Source: Sphingomonadaceae bacterium (GTDB lineage: Bacteria; Pseudomonadota; Alphaproteobacteria; Sphingomonadales; Sphingomonadaceae). From it: a stretch of 10,528 bases of DNA. Location of the stretch: contig JACMKH010000389.1 in NCBI GenBank assembly GCA_014380205.1, positions 1 to 10,528 on the forward strand. The letters are read 5' to 3'. Shown piece by piece: positions 5,765 to 10,528 of the stretch (position 1 is the first letter of the stretch; the number at the start of each line of letters is the position of its first letter). The translations under genes and the position numbers were made by a program. A model generated the notes under the pieces. The model was not told the DNA's origin, made no database searches, and saw nothing but the letters and a program-made list of their open reading frames with translations.

Positions 5765-6706
5765 ATGGAACGGTTGCTGCTGGTTCTCGACCGGACGCTC
5801 GTCCTGTTCATCGGCATCGCCGTCGGCGCGGTGATCGGGCTCGCCTTCCTCTCGGGCGGCTCGTCGGGCGGGGGAGCGGCACCGACCCCCGTGACGCCGG
5901 GCGCGGTCGCCAACGAGGTCGAGGCGACGGCGGCGGTCGATCCCGACGCGTGCGAATGCGCCGAGCGCTTCAGCCCCGAGCTCGCGCGCGCGATCGCGGC
6001 AGGGCAGACCATCCATGTCGGCGTGTTCGGCGACAGTTTCGGCGACGGCGTCTGGGCCGCGCTCTACCGCCAGCTGCGCGAGGACGGCGATTTCGAGGTC
6101 CACCAGTTCGGCCGGCAATCGACGGGCTTCACGCGCTACCAGAGCCTCAACCTGCTCGACGACATCCGCGACAAGATCGACGCGCAGCCGGTCCAGATCG
6201 CGGTGCTCTCGTTCGGCGCCAACGACACCCAGGGCATCTGGGCCGACGGCCATGCCGCAGAATATATGAGCGACGACTGGCAGGCGCTGGTCGGTGAGCG
6301 CGTCGAGGCGGTCGTCCAGCTGCTCCGCGACCGCGGCGCGATGGTCTATTGGGTCGGGCTGCCCAAGATGCGCGAGGCGCGTTTCGACGCGCAGATCCAG
6401 CAGATGAACGCTTTTTACGCGCGGCGGATGCGCGCGCTCAACGTGCCGTTCATCGACACCGTGCCGATGAGCGTCGATGCGACCGGCGGCTATTCCCCCT
6501 ATCTGCGCAATCCCCAGACGGGGGAGCGCGTCAACGCGCGCGCCAATGACGGCATCCACATGACGATGACCGGCTACGGCTTCCTCACCCACGGCCTCGC
6601 CACGCGCATCCGCGAATATATCGCCGACGCGCGCGCCGAGATGACCGAGCGCAACGAGCGCCGCGCGTCGTCTGGTCAGGCGGGGCCGGGCCGATCCGAA
6701 GGCTGA
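5765..6706 (+). CDS. Membrane-anchored SGNH/GDSL hydrolase (DUF459-like)
   Basis: Predicted 313-residue protein. Residues 11-30 form one N-terminal membrane segment, then a Gly/Ser/Pro-rich linker and a CxC pair (Cys63, Cys65), placing the catalytic domain (about 83-290) in the periplasm. SGNH blocks are visible: block I VFGDSFGDG with Ser91; block III FGAND with Asn153; block V NDGIHMTMTGY with Asp262 and His265. The overall look matches DUF459-type SGNH proteins, which often sit beside MBOAT acyltransferases. It may deacetylate, or transfer acetyl groups to, a periplasmic or exported polymer. The ATG at 5765 is the best start, but GGGAG (5746-5750) lies 14 bases away, with an inverted repeat GAGCG-ACGTCG-CGCTC (5748-5763) between; a TTG at 5744 is the alternative. 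Its TGA overlaps the next ATG by one base (TGATG), so translation is probably coupled. Confidence 0.82.
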   Translation: MERLLLVLDRTLVLFIGIAVGAVIGLAFLSGGSSGGGAAPTPVTPGAVANEVEATAAVDPDACECAERFSPELARAIAAGQTIHVGVFGDSFGDGVWAALYRQLREDGDFEVHQFGRQSTGFTRYQSLNLLDDIRDKIDAQPVQIAVLSFGANDTQGIWADGHAAEYMSDDWQALVGERVEAVVQLLRDRGAMVYWVGLPKMREARFDAQIQQMNAFYARRMRALNVPFIDTVPMSVDATGGYSPYLRNPQTGERVNARANDGIHMTMTGYGFLTHGLATRIREYIADARAEMTERNERRASSGQAGPGRSEG

Positions 6707-7938
6707 TGTCCCTGCTCGCCGTCCTTGTCGCCGCGGCCGCTGCCGCGCAATCACCTGTCGCGTCGCCCTCGGGCTGCCCGCAGCGGCTGTGCTTCGCCGA
6801 GCATCTCCGGCCGTTCTTCGAGGCGCTCGCCGCGCGCGAGGCCGAGGACGATCCGCTCCACATCCTCCAGATCGGCGACAGCCACACCGCCGGCGACATG
6901 ATCACCAACGGCTGGCGGATCCCGCTCCAGGCGCGCTACGGGCGCGGCGGGCGCGGCGTGCTCGCGGCGGGCCAGCCCTATGACGGGTACCTCACCTGGG
7001 GGGTGACCGCCTCGCAATCGCCCGGCTGGTCGGTCAACGGCATCTACGGCCGCGCCTGGGCGAACTACGGCCAGCCCGTCGGCATTTCGGGCTTTACCCA
7101 GACCGCGCGCGGCGCGGGCGAATATCTCGGCATCGTCACCGACACGCCCGAGCATAATTTCGACAGGATCACGGTCTGCGCGATCAAGCAGCCCGGCGCA
7201 GGCACGGTGATCATGCGGATGGGCTACCAGGCGGAGAGCTGGGCGCTCGATTCGCACAGCCGCGAGCCCGCGTGCCGATCGATGGAGAGCGATTACCCGG
7301 TGTCGGCCGCCTCGCTGACCACCGCCGACGACCGCGTCGTCAGCATCACCTCGTTCGGGACGTTTCGGAAGCGCGGCGGCGTCGTCGTCTCGAACCTGGG
7401 CGTGAGCGGCACCCAGCTGATCCATATGGCGCGCGAGGACGACAGCGTGATGCGCGCCGAATTCGAGGCCTATGACCCCGATCTCGTCGTGCTCGCCTTC
7501 GGCACCAACGAGGGCTTCTCGATGGAGCTCAGCGTCTATCAGTACGAGGCCGACCTTAGGAACCAGGTCAACCGCATCCGCCGCCTCGCGGGCGACGACG
7601 TGCCGATCCTGCTGATCGGCGCGCCCGACGCCGCGACGCGCAACGCGCGGCTCGCCGCCAACGGCGGGCGCGCGGCTAGCGTCTGCGACGAAGGGTGGAT
7701 GACTCCCACCCTGCTCGGCGACATCCGCCACCGCCAGATGGTGATGGCCGAGCAGCTCGGCCTCGCCTTTTGGGACTGGAACGCCGCGATGGGCGGCCGC
7801 TGCTCGGCGCACGGCTGGCGCCTGCGCGAGTTCATGCGCGGCGACCACGTGCATTTTACGCCGGAGGGGGGATTGGAGATCGGGCGGATATTGTTCGGCG
7901 ATCTCGAGCGTGCGGCGGCAATGGCCCGGGGGGATTGA
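6706..7938 (+). CDS. Exported SGNH/GDSL hydrolase-acyltransferase candidate with PatB/Ape1-like layout
   Basis: Predicted 410-residue exported protein. Residues 1-14 are a short Leu/Ala signal sequence (cleavage near AAA14|Q15). The SGNH catalytic fold is split: block I LQIGDSHTAGD with Ser59; block II NLGVSGTQL at 230-238; block III FGTNEG with Asn268; block V GDHVHFTPEGG with Asp380 and His383. About 120-130 residues (roughly 95-225), rich in predicted strands, lie between blocks I and II. This layout resembles peptidoglycan O-acetyl enzymes of the PatB/Ape1 group, where a carbohydrate-binding module is inserted. Such proteins act with an MBOAT partner or remove acetyl groups. The ATG is fixed by the TGATG overlap with the upstream SGNH gene; no separate Shine-Dalgarno is obvious. 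The MBOAT gene follows after a 179-base gap filled mostly by a palindromic repeat. Transferase against esterase activity cannot be decided from sequence. Confidence 0.82.
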   Translation: MSLLAVLVAAAAAAQSPVASPSGCPQRLCFAEHLRPFFEALAAREAEDDPLHILQIGDSHTAGDMITNGWRIPLQARYGRGGRGVLAAGQPYDGYLTWGVTASQSPGWSVNGIYGRAWANYGQPVGISGFTQTARGAGEYLGIVTDTPEHNFDRITVCAIKQPGAGTVIMRMGYQAESWALDSHSREPACRSMESDYPVSAASLTTADDRVVSITSFGTFRKRGGVVVSNLGVSGTQLIHMAREDDSVMRAEFEAYDPDLVVLAFGTNEGFSMELSVYQYEADLRNQVNRIRRLAGDDVPILLIGAPDAATRNARLAANGGRAASVCDEGWMTPTLLGDIRHRQMVMAEQLGLAFWDWNAAMGGRCSAHGWRLREFMRGDHVHFTPEGGLEIGRILFGDLERAAAMARGD

Positions 7939-7960
7939 AGAAAGTGGGGGGGCAGACAAA

Positions 7961-8109
7961 TCCTCCCCAAGCTCTGCTTGGGGAGGGGGATCATTCCGCT
8001 GAGAGGAATGGTGGAGGGGTCGCCGCGAAGCGGCGGTGTACCGCCGCCTACCCCTCCACCACTCGCCTTCGGCGAGCGGTCCCCCTCCCCGAGACGAGCT
8101 CGGGGAGGA
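7961..8109. repeat. 149-bp palindromic multi-hairpin intergenic repeat element
   Basis: The outer ends TCCTCCCC (7961-7968) and GGGGAGGA (8102-8109) are perfect inverted copies. Inside are five local hairpins. A: CCTCCCCAAGC-TCT-GCTTGGGGAGG (7962-7986), an 11-bp perfect stem. B: CATTCC/GGAATG (7992-8010). C: GGTGGAGGGG (8010-8019) pairs with CCCCTCCACC (8051-8060) around a CGCCGC-GAA-GCGGCG stem-loop (8021-8035). D: CTCGCC-TTC-GGCGAG (8062-8076). E: CCTCCCCGAG/CTCGGGGAGG (8084-8108). The GGGGAGG...GGTGGAGGGG pattern is one I recall from dispersed intergenic repeats of sphingomonads and related alphaproteobacteria. No coding content or transposase is present; it may be a non-autonomous mobile element. 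It lies inside the SGNH-MBOAT unit. Confidence 0.85.
8102..8109 (+). promoter_or_regulatory. Repeat-derived Shine-Dalgarno of the MBOAT gene
   Basis: GGGGAGGA is the terminal arm of the palindromic repeat, and its GGAGG core (8104-8108) lies 9 bases before the GTG at 8118. No other Shine-Dalgarno is present. The same bases form the 3' side of hairpin E, so folding of the repeat in mRNA would hide the ribosome binding site. Confidence 0.6.
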
Positions 8110-8117
8110 ATTAGCTC

Positions 8118-9527
8118 GTGCTCTTCCCCACGCTCACCTTCGGTCTGTTCTTCCTTGCGGTCTACGCGCTCGCCTGGTCCCTCCGCGGCTCCAATGAGTG
8201 GCGCAAGCTCATCCTGCTCGTCGCCTCGTGGGTGTTCTACGGCGCGTGGGACTGGCGTTTCGTCGCGCTGCTCATCGCGAGCGGTTTCCTCAACTGGGGC
8301 GCGGCGCGGCTGATCACGGGCGCGGGCGACGACGAGCGGCGGCGCAAGCTGTTCCTCGTGCTCGGCATCGCCGTCAATCTCGCGATCCTCGGCTGGTTCA
8401 AATATTACGGCTTCTTCATGGAGCAGGTCGCCGCGCTGCTCACCGGGCTCGGCTGGGAGCGCGACCTCGCCATCATGCAGGTCGTGCTCCCGGTCGGCAT
8501 CTCCTTCTTCACCTTCCAGGGGATGAGCTACGTCATCGACATCTACCGTCGCAAGACCGAGCCCGCGACCTTGCTCGACATGACCTTGCTGATGAGCTTC
8601 TTCCCGCACCTCGTCGCGGGGCCGATCGTGCGCGCCTCGCACCTCATCCCGCAGTTCCAGCGCGTCCCCGCGATCACGCGCGGGATGGCGGCGATGGGGG
8701 TGCTGCTGATCGTCTGGGGCCTATTCAAGAAGGCGGTGATCGCCTCCGAGCTCGCAACGAGCTTCGTCGATCCGGTGTTCTTCGATCCGACCGCGCATTC
8801 GACTGTCGATCTGCTGTTCGGCGTCTACGGCTATGCGGTCCAGATCTACTGCGATTTCTCGGCCTACAGCGACATGGCGATCGGGCTCGCGGCGCTGCTC
8901 GGCTACCGCTTCCCGCACAATTTCAACCAGCCCTATCGCGCGCGGAGCCTCCAGGATTTCTGGCGGCGCTGGCACATCTCGCTGTCGAGCTGGCTGCGCG
9001 ACTATCTCTACGTCTCGCTCGGCGGATCGCGCCACGGCCTGGCGCGGCTGTGCCTCGCGTTGATGACGACGATGCTGCTCGGCGGGCTGTGGCACGGCGC
9101 GAGCTGGAATTTCGTGATCTGGGGTGCGCTCCACGGCGGCGTGCTCGCCGCCGAGCGGCTGTGGCGCGAGTTCAAGCCCGCGAGCTGGCCGACGCTCCCC
9201 GCCTGGGCCGCGATCGGACTCACCTTCCACATCGTGCTTATCGGCTGGATATTCTTCCGCGCCGCGAACTTCGCCGACGCGACCAACTATCTCGCGGGCA
9301 TCTTCGCCTTCACCGGCGGCGTCTCGATGCTCACTCCGCTCGCCTTCGTGCTGATCCTGTTGGGGATGAGCCTCCACGCGCTGCCGCCGCACGCGATCCA
9401 GCATGTCGCAATGCGCGTACGGACGATGAGCGCCGTCTGGGTCGGGCTCGCGACGGGCCTCCTCATCCTCGTTATCGACGCGATGCGCCCCGAAGGCGTC
9501 GCGCCCTTCATCTATTACCAGTTCTGA
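8118..9527 (+). CDS. MBOAT family O-acyltransferase (AlgI/PatA-like)
   Basis: Predicted 469-residue inner-membrane protein with about ten or more hydrophobic segments, the usual size for AlgI/PatA/DltB-type MBOAT enzymes. These pass acetyl (or another acyl) groups from a cytoplasmic donor across the membrane to a periplasmic acceptor or partner. Visible hallmarks are LPVGISFFTFQ (124-134), FFPHLVAGPIVR (161-172), CDFSAYSDMAIG (245-256), NFNQPYRARSLQDFWRRWHISLSSWLRDYLY (from 268, with His286) and GGLWHGASWNF with the presumed catalytic His326. The first codon is GTG at 8118, giving the expected start MLFPTLTFGLFF; GGAGGA from the upstream repeat is its only Shine-Dalgarno. The SGNH genes upstream are the likely periplasmic partners; the small membrane protein gene starts 13 bases downstream. 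The polymer acylated is unknown: there are no alginate, cellulose or teichoic acid genes in view. Confidence 0.93.
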   Translation: MLFPTLTFGLFFLAVYALAWSLRGSNEWRKLILLVASWVFYGAWDWRFVALLIASGFLNWGAARLITGAGDDERRRKLFLVLGIAVNLAILGWFKYYGFFMEQVAALLTGLGWERDLAIMQVVLPVGISFFTFQGMSYVIDIYRRKTEPATLLDMTLLMSFFPHLVAGPIVRASHLIPQFQRVPAITRGMAAMGVLLIVWGLFKKAVIASELATSFVDPVFFDPTAHSTVDLLFGVYGYAVQIYCDFSAYSDMAIGLAALLGYRFPHNFNQPYRARSLQDFWRRWHISLSSWLRDYLYVSLGGSRHGLARLCLALMTTMLLGGLWHGASWNFVIWGALHGGVLAAERLWREFKPASWPTLPAWAAIGLTFHIVLIGWIFFRAANFADATNYLAGIFAFTGGVSMLTPLAFVLILLGMSLHALPPHAIQHVAMRVRTMSAVWVGLATGLLILVIDAMRPEGVAPFIYYQF

Positions 9528-9540
9528 GGGAGCCGGCGCG

Positions 9541-9975
9541 ATGACCACGACTGAAGACATGGTGCTCCCCGATGCGATGGGGCTCGAGCACACGCTGTCG
9601 CCGGTCGATCTGCCGCCGCACGATCCGCCACTCGAGCATCCCTTGCGCTGGACGACGACCGTGATCGCGCTTGCCTGCGCGGTGCTGCTCCCGTTCAACG
9701 CAACCGCGATCCGCGGCTGGGCCTATGAGCTCGCGCCCAACGCCTCGACCGAGCGCGTGATCGCCGCGTCCGAGACCTGGTACAATGCGACGGCGGCGCT
9801 TGGACTCAACCTGCCCACCGATACGATGCGCGGGTGGTGGGCGGCGGCGCAGGCGGCGCGCTTCGAGAGCGCCGATGCGGCGCAGGCCGAGCGAGGCGAG
9901 GACATCGCTCCCCCGCCGCCGAATGAAGCCGCCGCCGAGGAGGAGGAGCATCCGCAGCCAGTCTCGAGCCGCTGA
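9541..9975 (+). CDS. Small single-pass membrane protein of the O-acylation locus, unknown function
   Basis: Predicted 144-residue protein that I do not recognise as a named family. Residues 1-36 are a Pro/Asp/His-rich, probably cytoplasmic, N-terminus. Residues 37-57 are one hydrophobic segment (WTTTVIALACAVLLPFNATA). Residues 58-110 are predicted helical and probably periplasmic, with SETWYNATAALGLNLPTDTMRG near 77-98 and Trp99-Trp100. Residues 111-144 are an acidic, Pro-rich tail (PPPP, EEEE). The 37-110 part loosely resembles the N-terminal membrane-anchor region that precedes the hydrolase domain in some SGNH proteins; that is inference. GAGGGAG (9526-9532) overlaps the MBOAT stop and lies 8 bases before the ATG, so the two genes are co-transcribed. 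It may be an adaptor between the MBOAT and an SGNH protein. Codon use matches its neighbours, so it is a real gene. Confidence 0.78.
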   Translation: MTTTEDMVLPDAMGLEHTLSPVDLPPHDPPLEHPLRWTTTVIALACAVLLPFNATAIRGWAYELAPNASTERVIAASETWYNATAALGLNLPTDTMRGWWAAAQAARFESADAAQAERGEDIAPPPPNEAAAEEEEHPQPVSSR

Positions 9976-9980
9976 GGAGC

Positions 9981-10528
9981 CTAAGGCGCGGCTATTTCGG
10001 CGCGCCAGACGGTGATCCAGCGCATGCTCCCCCGGCATTCGCCCATCACGCGCTGCTCGATCAAGCGGAACATCGCGCCGTCCCAGACGAAGCTCTGCGC
10101 GGTCCCGCAGTCGCCGATCCCGCGCCCCTTGGCGTAGCTGTAGAGCGTCGCCGCGACCGGATCCCACCAGGCGTTGACGAGCACCGGCGGCCCGTCGTCG
10201 TTCCAGCCCACCGGGACGTCGAAGCGCGCCTGCTCGGGCGCGCCGCCGCCGCGCCGGACATAGATCAAGGAGCTGAAATTATAGGCGCCCGAATCACAGG
10301 CGATCAGCGTCATGACTGTGTCCGGAGCGATCGGGTGGCTTTCATTGCTGAATGTCATATGTTCGGGCAGGAAGCATTCCTGCCCCTCCGCGATCGTGTG
10401 CGCGGTGGCGGCGTCGAGCGGTTCGGCGCGCGCGCTTTCATCAGTGCGAACCTGGCGGATCACGGGGAGGGCCGGCGCCGGCGGCATGCTTGCCGCGGGC
10501 GCGTCGCCGCGCGCAACCATCGCGGTGA
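9981..10528 (-). CDS. DUF1176 domain-containing protein, C-terminal part (5' end outside window)
   Basis: The frame stays open to the window edge, giving at least 182 residues. An internal ATG at 10520 is probably not the start, because DUF1176 proteins are usually about 330-350 residues and exported. The visible part fits the C-terminal half of the family: LIACDSGAYNFSSLIYV, VNAWWDP, YSYAKGRGIGDCGTAQSFVWDG and the closing MGECRGS...TVWRA. Cys residues in IACD, GDCG and GECR are family-typical and may form disulfides. The function of DUF1176 is not established; exported, envelope-associated roles are assumed. It converges on the small membrane protein gene with only 5 bases between the stops, so it is a separate unit from the O-acylation operon. 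Confidence 0.78.
   Translation of the reverse strand, partial: TAMVARGDAPAASMPPAPALPVIRQVRTDESARAEPLDAATAHTIAEGQECFLPEHMTFSNESHPIAPDTVMTLIACDSGAYNFSSLIYVRRGGGAPEQARFDVPVGWNDDGPPVLVNAWWDPVAATLYSYAKGRGIGDCGTAQSFVWDGAMFRLIEQRVMGECRGSMRWITVWRAEIAAP

Noticed and set aside
4294..6012. 572-codon minus-strand open frame across four genes
   Set aside because: It runs out of frame with the transglutaminase-like gene and antisense to the RTX tail, the DUF427 gene and the first SGNH gene; no domain is recognisable.
5597..6754. 385-codon minus-strand frame opposite the first SGNH gene
   Set aside because: The opposite strand has a complete SGNH motif set; this frame has none.
6751..7959. 402-codon minus-strand frame opposite the second SGNH gene
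   Set aside because: His/Arg/Ala-rich low-complexity translation without motifs; shadow of the real gene.
7961..8109. Palindromic repeat considered as a simple rho-independent terminator ending the SGNH operon
   Set aside because: It lacks a T-tract after the stems, has terminal inverted repeats and several hairpins, and its arm forms the Shine-Dalgarno of the next gene. Partial termination cannot be excluded, but it is better described as a repeat element.
7539..8642. Minus-strand frame spanning the SGNH end, the repeat element and the MBOAT start
   Set aside because: It runs through the palindromic repeat and lacks any domain; the plus-strand genes explain the region.
8198..9544. 448-codon plus-strand frame inside the MBOAT gene
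   Set aside because: Arg/Ala-rich translation in an alternative frame. The MBOAT frame has conserved motifs and membrane segments.

Overview
The window is high-GC DNA (codon third positions mostly G or C). Its gene families point to an alphaproteobacterium, most likely of the Sphingomonadales: a small exported UrcA-family protein, a sphingomonad-type transglutaminase-like protein, a DUF427 protein, a DUF1176 protein, and a GGGGAGG/CCTCCCC palindromic intergenic repeat of a kind I recall from Sphingomonas and Caulobacter relatives. No rRNA, tRNA, CRISPR array, transposase or phage gene is visible. The taxonomic call rests on recognition of the proteins, not on a search.

Layout. (1) 125-1042 (+): a CpoB/YbgF-like periplasmic coiled-coil/TPR protein of the Tol-Pal system. 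It converges across a strong hairpin (1080-1111) on (2) 1158-1499 (-), an UrcA-family exported protein. (3) 1500-1819 is a 320-bp gene-free divergent region with candidate promoter and operator elements. (4) 1820-4417 (+): a large protein with seven near-identical FG-GAP/integrin-type propeller blades, two blocks of calcium-binding RTX nonapeptides and a C-terminal tail typical of type I secretion substrates. (5) 4422-5204 (-): a transglutaminase-like cysteine protein, divergent from (6) 5299-5658 (+), a DUF427 protein.

(7) 5765-9975 (+) is the most coherent unit. It reads as an O-acyl (probably O-acetyl) transfer locus: a membrane-anchored SGNH hydrolase (5765-6706), overlapped by one base with a second, exported SGNH protein with a PatB/Ape1-like layout (6706-7938), then an AlgI/PatA-type MBOAT membrane acyltransferase (8118-9527), then a small single-pass membrane protein of unknown function (9541-9975). 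MBOAT proteins of this type move acyl groups across the inner membrane, and partner SGNH proteins place them on, or remove them from, a periplasmic or extracellular polymer. No polymer synthesis genes are in view, so the substrate is unknown. A 149-bp multi-hairpin dispersed repeat (7961-8109) sits inside this unit, and its outer arm appears to supply the Shine-Dalgarno sequence of the MBOAT gene, which starts with GTG.

(8) 9981 to the window edge (-): the C-terminal part of a DUF1176 protein, cut by the end of the window.

The main candidates for new biology are the O-acylation locus with its small accessory membrane protein, the repeat acting as translation-initiation region of the acyltransferase, and the propeller-RTX architecture of the secreted protein. 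Cell-envelope or surface functions dominate the window.
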